From Planctomycetota bacterium (lineage in GTDB: Bacteria > Planctomycetota > Phycisphaerae > WQYP01), in NCBI GenBank assembly GCA_021838985.1, contig JAKCCC010000014.1:1-13324 (forward strand): 13,324 nucleotides of DNA, given 5' to 3'. Shown piece by piece: positions 6,334-12,149 of this stretch. Position 1 is the first letter of the stretch. Each line of letters starts with the position of its first letter. The notes beneath the pieces are model-generated. The model was given only the letters and a program-made list of their open reading frames with translations. It searched no databases and was not told the DNA's origin. A program made the position numbers and the translations under genes.

Positions 6334-6454
6334 GCGGCGAAGCCGCAACCAAACACATAGCCCCCGGCTTGCCGGGGGTAGCGGTCCGCCGCCGAACCTG
6401 CTGTTCTGATGACGAAAAAAATCTTCGCATGGCGCAAATATTTTGAAGGATTGT
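6334..6454. repeat. Hairpin repeat family A, copy 4 (complete short form)
   Basis: The modules in order are GCGGC-GAA-GCCGC (6334-6346), the compact hairpin CCCCCGGC-TT-GCCGGGGG (6361-6378), and the 3' module shared with copy 1 (6368-6454). The middle insert seen in copies 2 and 3 is absent. It ends four bases before the DinB-like start codon and contains the GAAGGA ribosome binding site of that gene. Confidence 0.85.
6445..6450 (+). promoter_or_regulatory. Ribosome binding site of the DinB-like gene, inside a repeat
   Basis: GAAGGA lies seven bases before the ATG at 6458 and fixes that start in preference to the in-frame TTG at 6443. The hexamer belongs to the conserved end of repeat family A; the same bases occur in copy 1 at 3062-3067. 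Confidence 0.65.
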
Positions 6455-6457
6455 AGC

Positions 6458-6925
6458 ATGGATCGGACTATGATCGATGAGTATCTTCGCGGGGCGGCAC
6501 GCCCGGCGGCGGCTATCAACGACCTTACCCCAACGGACCTCGACGCCTTTCCCATCGCCAATACCTGGAGCATCCGGCAGATTGTATTGCATCTGATGGA
6601 CAGCGATCTGATCGCCTCCGACCGCATGAAGCGCGTGATCGCGGAAGACAACCCCGTGTTAATCGGATTTGACGAAAGCGCCTTCGCCCGGAATCTATTC
6701 TACGGCCAATTGGATGTGCTGATGGCGGCGGATATTTTCCAGAAGAATCGCCTGCTGACGGGCCGAATTCTGCAAGCGCTGCCGGATGAGGCTTTCCGCC
6801 GCGCCGGCACGCACAACCAGCGCGGCCGCGTGACCCTGGAACAGCTGGTTCAAGGGATGGTGGAACATCTCGAGCATCATCTGAAATTTTTGCGAAAGAA
6901 GCGGCAGTTGCTCGGAAAAGCGTAG
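6458..6925 (+). CDS. DinB/YfiT-like four-helix-bundle protein, putative metal-dependent enzyme
   Basis: This 155-residue protein is of typical length for the DinB superfamily. The early motif NTWSIRQIVLHLMDSD places His45 in helix 2. The late motif GMVEHLEHHLKFL gives His137 and His141 in an HxxxH arrangement. In relatives three such histidines bind Zn or Ni at one end of the four-helix bundle. The family includes thiol transferases (bacillithiol, mycothiol) and many members of unknown reaction, so no substrate is assigned. No signal or membrane segment is seen. The ATG at 6458 has a good GAAGGA site at seven bases. The gene is monocistronic; its leader is supplied by a copy of repeat family A, and no terminator is obvious directly after its stop. 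Confidence 0.85.
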   Translation: MDRTMIDEYLRGAARPAAAINDLTPTDLDAFPIANTWSIRQIVLHLMDSDLIASDRMKRVIAEDNPVLIGFDESAFARNLFYGQLDVLMAADIFQKNRLLTGRILQALPDEAFRRAGTHNQRGRVTLEQLVQGMVEHLEHHLKFLRKKRQLLGKA

Positions 6926-7057
6926 TGCTTTGTTAAGTGATAAATCTCTGGTTTGCGGGCGCGGGGATATGCGCCGCCGGCGAATGGCGACACCGAAAGG
7001 CAACCGGTCGCCGAAGCGGGCGACTCGACAAGGCGAGATGAAAATTCCGCGCCAAGA

Positions 7058-7090
7058 GACTTGACATAAGGCAAGTCACTTGATTAGATT
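7058..7090 (+). promoter_or_regulatory. Promoter with overlapping ACTTG/CAAGT half-sites (candidate operator)
   Basis: A consensus -35 TTGACA (7061-7066) is followed 18 bases later by TAGATT (7085-7090, four of six to the -10). Three half-sites overlie it: ACTTG at 7059-7063, CAAGT at 7072-7076 and ACTTG at 7078-7082. The last two form the perfect 11-bp palindrome CAAGTCACTTG. Such spacing suits a dimeric repressor. The XRE protein encoded 200 bases downstream is an obvious but unproven candidate. Confidence 0.5.
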
Positions 7091-7100
7091 CTGAACGTGT

Positions 7101-7127
7101 AACTTCTCCGCGCCGTGCGGAGAAGTT
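7101..7127 (+). promoter_or_regulatory. Perfect 11-bp hairpin at the start of the XRE-gene leader
   Basis: AACTTCTCCGC and GCGGAGAAGTT pair exactly around GCCGT. It begins about ten bases after the -10 box. No T-run follows, so it is more likely a 5' stabilising or attenuation structure than a simple terminator. Confidence 0.55.
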
Positions 7128-7161
7128 TCGGGCTTACGCGAAGCAGCGAAAAGACCTGGGG

Positions 7162-7211
7162 GGCGCCGGGTGATAACCCGGTGGTTTGGCGCCGAACGTG
7201 CACCAACCACC
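7162..7211 (+). promoter_or_regulatory. Further folded segment of the XRE-gene leader
   Basis: CCGGGT-GATA-ACCCGG (7166-7181) is a perfect 6-bp hairpin with a GATA loop. GGCGCC at 7162-7167 and 7188-7193 could enclose it. GGTGGTTTGG (7180-7189) can instead pair with CCAACCACC (7203-7211) with one bulge. The two folds compete slightly for bases. No known riboswitch is recognised. The rest of the 6926-7297 gap holds no convincing gene. Confidence 0.35.
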
Positions 7212-7297
7212 CCATTATCATACGGTGCTGACTACACCTTCGCGCCTTCGCGTGAGATTCTTTTCGGTTCCGGTGCAGCCGGATTAGGATATCGGAC

Positions 7298-7510
7298 GTG
7301 AGCATCGGCGAACAACTAAAAACATTCATCCGGCAAAGCGGCGAGTTGCAATCTAAAGTGGCGGCTGAAACCGGCATTCACCATTCCGGGATCAGCCGCT
7401 TCCTTTCCGGTAAGCGGGGCCTTGATCTGACGAGCATTGAAAAATTGGCAAAGTATTTTCGGCTGGAGCTGCGGCGGAAGCCGCCGGCCACGAAGAGAAA
7501 AAGCGGGTGA
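7298..7510 (+). CDS. Small XRE-family helix-turn-helix regulator
   Basis: This 70-residue protein is essentially one HTH domain. The GEQLKTFIRQSG helix is followed by QSKVAAETGIHHSGISRFLSGKRG (residues 19-41), the two-helix DNA-contacting part of the Cro/C1 fold. SIEKLAKYFRLEL then closes the bundle, and the tail is basic (KPPATKRKSG). The start is GTG at 7298 with AGGAT seven bases upstream. Proteins of this size without a partner domain usually act as dimeric repressors, often of their own promoter. Here a promoter with ACTTG half-sites lies about 200 bases upstream. The stop overlaps the GTG of the next frame by four bases, which suggests translational coupling if the second frame is real. 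Toxin-antitoxin antitoxin or phage-remnant repressor are alternatives, but no toxin or phage gene is recognised. Confidence 0.8.
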   Translation: MSIGEQLKTFIRQSGELQSKVAAETGIHHSGISRFLSGKRGLDLTSIEKLAKYFRLELRRKPPATKRKSG

Positions 7511-7773
7511 ATCCTGCGACGTTCCAACCCACCTGCGTTGACCGTCCTGGTGAAAAACGGGAAGCGGAGAAGCTTTACGCCGAGCTGCGCGCCGCGGATG
7601 GCCGCGCGTTGCGGCGGTCGGGCTTTCCGGGCGAGCGGCTGACCGAATCCATGGGCCGCAACGTGCAACGCTTGATGGCTGGCCGGGCCAACCACGAATT
7701 GCCACGCGGCGAGTTGGCGCTATGGATGCGAAACCTGCCGCACCGCACCGCGAAGATTCCAAGAATATTCTAA
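7507..7773 (+). CDS. Hypothetical small protein overlapping the XRE gene
   Basis: An 88-codon frame starts with GTG at 7507 inside the GTGA that ends the XRE gene. It reads through a REAEKLYAELRAADGRALR segment, likely helical, and ends at TAA 7771-7773. It is rich in Arg, Ala and Glu, has no signal peptide, membrane helix or motif that I recognise, and matches no toxin family by eye. The four-base overlap is the classic arrangement of coupled genes and is the main argument that it is expressed. Against it are the lack of a known domain, a GTG start and a high-GC background in which frames of this length arise by chance. If real, it may be the partner or co-regulator of the XRE protein. Confidence 0.35.
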   Translation: MNPATFQPTCVDRPGEKREAEKLYAELRAADGRALRRSGFPGERLTESMGRNVQRLMAGRANHELPRGELALWMRNLPHRTAKIPRIF

Positions 7774-8007
7774 GCCGCCGGGGCGCTGAAAATCGGAACA
7801 GATAACCTGCCGGTTCCCCTGTCCGTGCACGCCGCGAGCGCGCTGGCTGAAAACACCGGTTCTGTCTTAGCGCGCAGCTGGGCGCGTGGGGGTATAAAAC
7901 CTAAAAATTCCATGGAGCCTGATGGAGTTGTCGCCATGTCAGGTCAAGGCGAATAAGGCCCGTATGAACATTGTGAAAGCCACATGGTTATAGGTGATTT
8001 TACCGAA

Positions 8008-8081
8008 CGAGGGCGACGGGGATCGAACCCGCAACCTTCGGATCGACAATCCGATGCTCTAACCAATTGAGCTACGCCCCC
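8008..8081 (-). tRNA. tRNA-Asp (anticodon GTC)
   Basis: Read on the minus strand, the acceptor is GGGGGCG with CGCCCTC, and the discriminator G73 is an Asp identity base. The D arm is GCTC/GAGC. The anticodon arm is TCGGA-TTGTCGA-TCCGA, giving GTC. The T arm is GCGGG/CCCGT with loop TTCGATC. CCA is not encoded. It is a single tRNA with intact stems. Nothing is recognised in the 234 bases between 7773 and its 3' end. Confidence 0.95.
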
Positions 8082-8137
8082 AGCCATTAAGCGCTGATAG
8101 TACGCTTCAGGTCGCCATGCTGTCAAGGAAGCGGCCG

Positions 8138-8258
8138 GGGTGTGGCCGGATTTTGGGGAAAACGCCGGCCAGCAGCGATAGCCCCAAGCCCCCAACCGTC
8201 TTAGCGGCGGCATTCATGCCGCCCGTGGGTATGTCCCCGCCCCAAAATCCGGCTACCC
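8138..8258 (-). repeat. 121-bp inverted-repeat element (family B), copy 1
   Basis: The left end GGGTGTGGCCGGATTTTGGGG (8138-8158, 21 bases) is mirrored by CCCCAAAATCCGG at 8240-8252. An internal perfect hairpin, GGCGGCAT-TC-ATGCCGCC, occupies 8206-8223. The element is the same length as the copy at 12022-12142, and bases 8198-8252 match 12080-12134 at 51 of 55 positions. It begins 12 bases after the stop of the OppC-like permease, in the direction of that gene, and lies upstream of tRNA-Asp. No reading frame is convincing, so it is a MITE-like or REP-like element that could act as a terminator or 3' stabiliser. Confidence 0.85.
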
Positions 8259-8270
8259 TCAGCGGCCCAC

Positions 8271-9506
8271 TTATTGTGGATTGATGGCGTCACGCAGACT
8301 TTGGCCGATCAGGTTGAAGGCCAGCACCGTCAGAAACAGCAGGCCGCCCGGTCCCAAGGCCTGCCACCAGCGGAACATCACGCCCGGCTGGCCGGCGGCA
8401 TTAAGCATCTCGCCCCAGGACGGCGTTGGCGGGGGCACACCCACCCCCAGAAAACTTAGGCCGGACTCGCTCATAATCGCACCGGCTATCCCGAAACTGG
8501 CCGAAATGATGATCGGCGTGATGCCGTTGGGCAGCATGTGCCGGAACAGCACGCGGCGCAAGGGCAGCCCGGCGGCGGTGGCGGCGGTCACGTAGTCCAG
8601 TTGGCGAATCCGCAGAAATTCGGCCCGGATAAAACGGGCAATACCGGTCCAACTGGTGGCCCCGATAATCAGCATAATTACCAGAAGATTACGCCCATAA
8701 ATGGCGATGAAAGTTAAAATCAGGAAGAAGGTGGGAATGGATTCGACGATCTCCAGCACCCGCATGCCCAGAATATCCACCACGCCAACAAAATACCCCA
8801 TGGGAGCACCGAAAAGCAGGCCCAGGGTAATCGCCACCACTTGGCTGACAAAGCCGATTTCCATCGCCACCCGGGCGGACCAGAGCAGTCTGGCCAGCTC
8901 ATCACGCCCCTCGCTGTCGGTACCCAGCCAATGGCGGCTGCTGGGAAGCTGGTTGGTTAAATTCCGCTGCAAAGGCTCCATCTCGGCGTAGCCCCAGGGA
9001 ATAGGGGCGAACCAGGCGCCGCTGGCTTCATGATGGCGGATCATGGCCCGATAGTCACGGGCATCCAGTACGTTGTGGTGAAAGATCGCGGTCAGACTGG
9101 CGCTGATGACAGCGAGCGCGGCCAGGCTTAAAAACCAGGTCAGGCGCCGCCGTCGGCGCCGCAGCAAACTTGGCTCGTCGCGGGTGTGCCAGTGCAGCAG
9201 GGCGTAGACCAGCAGGGCGGTTCCACCGATAAGCCAGGCCCAGTCCACATTGGTCAAATCACGCCAGAGTGGGAATTCCCGCACCGCCGGCCGGCCGGCA
9301 TGAGCCGCCAGCACAATCGTAAACGGATGCGAATTGGCGAGGAAGGGAACAAACACCGCCAGCGCCATCAACAGCACCACATAGCCGGCCGCCACCTTCA
9401 CCAGCGCAGGTCGCAGCACCCGCGCCAAAACCCATTGCCAGTAGGATGTCGCCCCGCGTGTGGGTGCCGCCGGGACCAACCTGTCAGCGGCGGGTGCTAC
9501 GCTCAT
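8271..9506 (-). CDS. OppC-like ABC transporter permease (peptide/nickel/microcin C type)
   Basis: This 411-residue inner-membrane protein ends in the standard OppC half: HWLGTDSEGRDELARLLWSA (residues 192-211), then five or so membrane helices. Its cytoplasmic EAA loop, around DYVTAATAAGLPLRRVLFRH (residues 304-323), docks the ATPase; GLSFLGVGVPPPTPSWGEML follows. The family is usually about 290-340 residues. Here TM1 (~36-57) is followed by two extra helices (~90-104 and ~122-142) joined by an arginine-rich loop RRRRRR. Start chosen at ATG 9506, with GGGAG eight bases upstream; the ATG at 9521 has no such site. No OppB, binding protein or ATPase is adjacent, so the other subunits must be encoded elsewhere. 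The substrate is not deducible. A family B repeat lies directly downstream. Confidence 0.9.
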   Translation of the reverse strand: MSVAPAADRLVPAAPTRGATSYWQWVLARVLRPALVKVAAGYVVLLMALAVFVPFLANSHPFTIVLAAHAGRPAVREFPLWRDLTNVDWAWLIGGTALLVYALLHWHTRDEPSLLRRRRRRLTWFLSLAALAVISASLTAIFHHNVLDARDYRAMIRHHEASGAWFAPIPWGYAEMEPLQRNLTNQLPSSRHWLGTDSEGRDELARLLWSARVAMEIGFVSQVVAITLGLLFGAPMGYFVGVVDILGMRVLEIVESIPTFFLILTFIAIYGRNLLVIMLIIGATSWTGIARFIRAEFLRIRQLDYVTAATAAGLPLRRVLFRHMLPNGITPIIISASFGIAGAIMSESGLSFLGVGVPPPTPSWGEMLNAAGQPGVMFRWWQALGPGGLLFLTVLAFNLIGQSLRDAINPQ

Positions 9507-9514
9507 CCCGGAAT

Positions 9515-9519
9515 CTCCC
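9515..9519 (-). promoter_or_regulatory. Ribosome binding site deciding the permease start
   Basis: On the minus strand GGGAG is eight bases before the ATG whose first base is 9506. It lies inside the frame of the longer version starting at 9521, which lacks its own site. This supports the shorter protein. Confidence 0.5.
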
Positions 9520-9604
9520 ATGTTTCGTCATACCAAGCCTGCCGCCTGATGCAGCCCGATGGTCGCCGCCGCCACGATAACCCAAGCTGGACGTAACGTA
9601 AACG

Positions 9605-9662
9605 CCGTGCCAAAATGAGCGGCACGGGTGGCCTGAAAATCGCTGGGGGCTACCCCCGTAAC
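9605..9662. repeat. Two small hairpins in the permease/repeat-protein intergenic region
   Basis: CCGTGCC (9605-9611) pairs with GGCACGG (9621-9627), and GGGGG-CTA-CCCCC follows in GGGGGCTACCCCC around 9644-9658. These lie in the divergent gap 9507-9865, where no gene is convincing. Neither has a T-run. Confidence 0.4.
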
Positions 9663-9735
9663 CCGGCGCCCCGATTCGGGACGGTGTAATGAACCACGAA
9701 GGGACACTAATACACGCGAGTTAACCTCCCCCCAC

Positions 9736-9774
9736 AAGGTCTCCAAAGGCGACTCTTCGACGGGGGGCTGTCTA
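9736..9774 (-). repeat. Hairpin repeat family A, copy 5 (inverted, shortened)
   Basis: AAGGTCTCCAAAGGCGACTC (9736-9755) and the next five bases are the reverse complement of 6029-6053 with one mismatch. CGGGGGGCTGTCTA (9761-9774) mirrors the TAGATAGCCCCCG of copy 2. The bases between these blocks in copy 2 are deleted here. Confidence 0.7.
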
Positions 9775-9865
9775 CGAGGCTGTCGCCATTTTGATTATCC
9801 GCGGGCGCCCGCGGCGGATCTGGGCGCCTCAGCGATGCGGCTCAGAGCAATGGCATGAGGGGTTT

Positions 9866-11569
9866 ATGAAGAAGCACTTTCACCGATGTTGGACCGTGGC
9901 GGGACCACTGGCGGCACTCACGGCGTTGTCGGTGAGCCGCCTGTCGGCGGCTCCGACGCGGGCCGCCGCGCCGGTAGGGCGGGTCGTGATCCCCGCCGTA
10001 ACGCCTGCAGCGCCGCGGGTCGGGACGTCCGCGCCGGCGGCAGGCGGACGAACCCCTCCCAGCGCTACCCGGGCTGCCGCGCCGGCGCGCCCGCGCGTGT
10101 TGCCAACCATCGAAAAGCTGTTCCGCCTGGGCTTGGCGCCTACTCTTCCCGGCGCCCTGGTGCTGGGATCCTTGCGCACCACGCGTGATCCGGCCTTGGC
10201 CGCCTATTACCTCCGGGCCAGCCGTACTTCCCACCCGGAGCTGCAGCTTACCGGACTGCTTGACGCCAGCTATGTCAGCGGAAATCCACACCTGATTCAC
10301 GTGCGGCAGCTCCTGGCGATTGCGGCGCCTAAGCTCCTTACCCCGTCGCTGGCGCTGCTGATTGAGTATGGCCATCTGACCAATCTCCAACTGGTGCAAA
10401 TTGCCCGCCTGGCCCCGGAGCCGGCGCAGCGCCTGATGGCCGCGGCGGAGCTGGCGAATCGTGATTCGGCATCTTCCAGCCAAACGCGCTTGGCCGCGGA
10501 GATCATTCGGGATCTGCTGGCCAGCGCCAGCCCTTCGGTGCGGGGGTATGCCGCCTTAAGCGCCCTGCAACTGCACGACGCCAAGCTTCAGCCACCCGCG
10601 CTGGCGGTGCTGAACCGCCTGGCGGCTTCGCGTTCACCACGTTGGCAGCACCTGCGGCGGGCGCTGCTGGCGCGCGTCGCGGCACAGAAAATCACCGTGG
10701 CGTTGCCCTGGGTGCGCCGGATCGCCGCCAATGTGCACGCTTCCTCCGGCACCCGGCGCCAGGCGGCCAGAACGCTTTTGCGGCTGCATGATAAATCCGC
10801 CCCGGCCCTGCTGGCGCAGATGATTGCCCATGCGCACGGAGAAGTGCCGCGAATTGAATTGGGATTTTTGGCGATCCAATTTGGCCGGCAACTCACCGGC
10901 GACGATGTCGCGCCCCTGGCGCACACGCACTCACCCTTGTTATCGGGTGTGGCGGCGGCCGCGCAGGCCGTGGTGCAACGACACGACGCGCTGCAGCCGA
11001 TGATGAAACTTATTCAGCAGGGCCAGCCGATTTTCCTGAATTGGCTCCTGCTGTATTGCCGACACGCGAAGGTTCCGCATCGACGGCGCCTGCTGATGCA
11101 ACTGGTGGAGTATTCCACTATTGTTGACGGCCACCGCGGGATGGACTATCTGCGGGCGGTGGCGGCGGCCACGCTGCTGGCCAATGGTGATTCGGCGGCC
11201 GACCGGGCGGGGCTGGCGAAATGTCTGCGTTCCGCCAATCGCGGCGTGGTGGAGGCGGCGCTGGCGGGCATGTTGCGCAGCTATAAAAATAATTTCGCCC
11301 CCCTCGTGACGCCGCACTGGACGCAGCTGCAAGCCAACCCGGACCAGCGCATCGGTCAATTCGCGGCCCTGATTTTGGCCAGCGAAGGCGTTCCTGCCGC
11401 CCGCCCCGTGCTACGCCGCATGGTCTTGCAGGGGTATGGACGTGGCCCCGGTATTCGTGCCGTGGCCGGCTGGTATTATGCGAAACTGACCAGCCAGCAA
11501 AAAAAGTTATTAGCCGCGGTAGTTGGGCCGACCACGACGGCCACGTCCCCGGCGGCTTCCAAGCCCTGA
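9866..11569 (+). CDS. Secreted HEAT-like helical repeat protein, function unknown
   Basis: This 567-residue protein has an N-terminal Sec-type signal. MKKHFHR is followed by a hydrophobic stretch VAGPLAALTALSV and a likely cut near LSAA (residue ~28). An Ala/Pro/Thr/Arg-rich spacer runs to about residue 80. The rest is all helical, with repeating units resembling HEAT or armadillo repeats, for example SVRGYAALSALQLHD and GTRRQAARTLLRLHDKSAP. Later units include YLRAVAAATLLANGDSAA and QRIGQFAALILASEGVPAA. Such arrays normally bind other proteins; no catalytic motif is visible. Start at ATG 9866 with GAGGGG just upstream. The frame is open back to 9791, but starting there would bury the signal peptide. 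It stands alone, divergent from the permease and converging on the lipoprotein gene. Confidence 0.82.
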   Translation: MKKHFHRCWTVAGPLAALTALSVSRLSAAPTRAAAPVGRVVIPAVTPAAPRVGTSAPAAGGRTPPSATRAAAPARPRVLPTIEKLFRLGLAPTLPGALVLGSLRTTRDPALAAYYLRASRTSHPELQLTGLLDASYVSGNPHLIHVRQLLAIAAPKLLTPSLALLIEYGHLTNLQLVQIARLAPEPAQRLMAAAELANRDSASSSQTRLAAEIIRDLLASASPSVRGYAALSALQLHDAKLQPPALAVLNRLAASRSPRWQHLRRALLARVAAQKITVALPWVRRIAANVHASSGTRRQAARTLLRLHDKSAPALLAQMIAHAHGEVPRIELGFLAIQFGRQLTGDDVAPLAHTHSPLLSGVAAAAQAVVQRHDALQPMMKLIQQGQPIFLNWLLLYCRHAKVPHRRRLLMQLVEYSTIVDGHRGMDYLRAVAAATLLANGDSAADRAGLAKCLRSANRGVVEAALAGMLRSYKNNFAPLVTPHWTQLQANPDQRIGQFAALILASEGVPAARPVLRRMVLQGYGRGPGIRAVAGWYYAKLTSQQKKLLAAVVGPTTTATSPAASKP

Positions 11570-11574
11570 AGCCT

Positions 11575-11600
11575 AAAGGACGAAGGACGAAGGATGAGGG
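11575..11600. repeat. GGACGAA-type purine-rich direct repeat between converging genes
   Basis: AAAGGACGAAGGACGAAGGATGAGG contains two and a half copies of a seven-base GGACGAA unit directly after the stop at 11569. Similar GGA-rich tracts are familiar intergenic features in planctomycetes (general impression, not verified). No terminator-like hairpin is evident in 11570-11661. Confidence 0.4.
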
Positions 11601-11661
11601 ACACTTTTTCCTTCGCGGCGGAGTCGCGGAGTCGCTGCCTTATGTTTTTTACTTTTTCCCT

Positions 11662-12009
11662 TTACTTCGTCAGCGGCGCCGTGGGCATTGGGGCCGGAAG
11701 AATGACCCGCATGTGATCGCCTACCGTCCGCGCGTCGATGTGCATGGCATTCAAAGCCGGATCGCCCAACCCCGACCATACCCATAAATCGCTCGTATCC
11801 AGCGGACTGATCCAGAAATCAAACCGGCCCTCGGCGTTGACATGGTGATGGTTCGTTGACAACGGACTACCCGGCGGCCCGACCGTAAACTCCGCAGTGG
11901 GCACGGGGGTGTCGCCCTGGGCCCAAAGCACCTGGCCGGCCAGGTGCGTACAGCCGGCAGCCATCAGCGGCAGGCAGAGTCCAACCACCAGAGCGAGAAG
12001 CGTTTTCAT
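11662..12009 (-). CDS. Small lipoprotein, function unknown
   Basis: This 115-residue protein starts MKTLLALVVGLCLPLMAAGC: a short basic start, a hydrophobic core and an AAGC lipobox with Cys20 as the expected lipidated residue after signal peptidase II. It is therefore predicted to be membrane anchored on the outer face. The mature part is short and beta-rich (TAEFTVGPPGSPLSTNHHH, then GRFDFWISPLDTSDLWVWSG). It ends in a Pro-rich tail. The NAEGRFDFWI segment recalls small beta-sandwich or carboxypeptidase-regulatory-like domains, but I would not assign a family. The ATG at 12007-12009 has only a weak upstream site. A family B repeat ends 12 bases upstream of this start and could form part of its leader. 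The gene lies downstream of the aldo/keto reductase on the same strand, 140 bases away. Confidence 0.72.
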   Translation of the reverse strand: MKTLLALVVGLCLPLMAAGCTHLAGQVLWAQGDTPVPTAEFTVGPPGSPLSTNHHHVNAEGRFDFWISPLDTSDLWVWSGLGDPALNAMHIDARTVGDHMRVILPAPMPTAPLTK

Positions 12010-12021
12010 GGTAACACCAAC

Positions 12022-12142
12022 GGGTGTGGCCGGATTGTTTGGCGAATGCCGGCCCGCGGCGATGGCGCTGAGCCCCAACGTCTTAGCGGCGGCATCCATG
12101 CCGCCCGTAAGTATGTTCCCGCCCCAAAATCCGGACACACCC
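12022..12142 (-). repeat. 121-bp inverted-repeat element (family B), copy 2
   Basis: Ends are GGGTGTGGCCGGATT (12022-12036) and CCCCAAAATCCGGACACACCC (12122-12142, 21 bases), mutually inverted. The internal hairpin GGCGGCAT-CC-ATGCCGCC is at 12088-12105. It has the same length, orientation and internal order as 8138-8258. It lies seven bases behind the stop of the aldo/keto reductase and 12 bases before the lipoprotein start, so it fills the spacer between two same-strand genes. Terminator, mRNA-stabilising or purely parasitic roles are all possible. Confidence 0.85.
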
Positions 12143-12149
12143 ACAGCAA

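Noticed and set aside
5673..6651. Minus-strand open frames of 242-254 codons over the repeat cluster
   Set aside because: They translate the palindromic repeats (recurring PPPCGPGAIY-like pieces) and overlap known genes at both ends; no protein-like pattern beyond the repeats.
7101..7127. Intrinsic terminator of the DinB-like gene
   Set aside because: The hairpin is perfect, but it lies 175 bases after the stop, downstream of a good promoter, and has no T-run.
7298..7773. Known toxin-antitoxin pair
   Set aside because: Gene order and overlap fit, but the second product shows no HipA, HigB, RelE, ParE, BrnT or RES-type motif that I can recognise.
9842..10483. Minus-strand frame of 213 codons
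   Set aside because: Antisense to the signal-peptide-bearing helical repeat protein; Arg/Gly-rich translation typical of a GC shadow.
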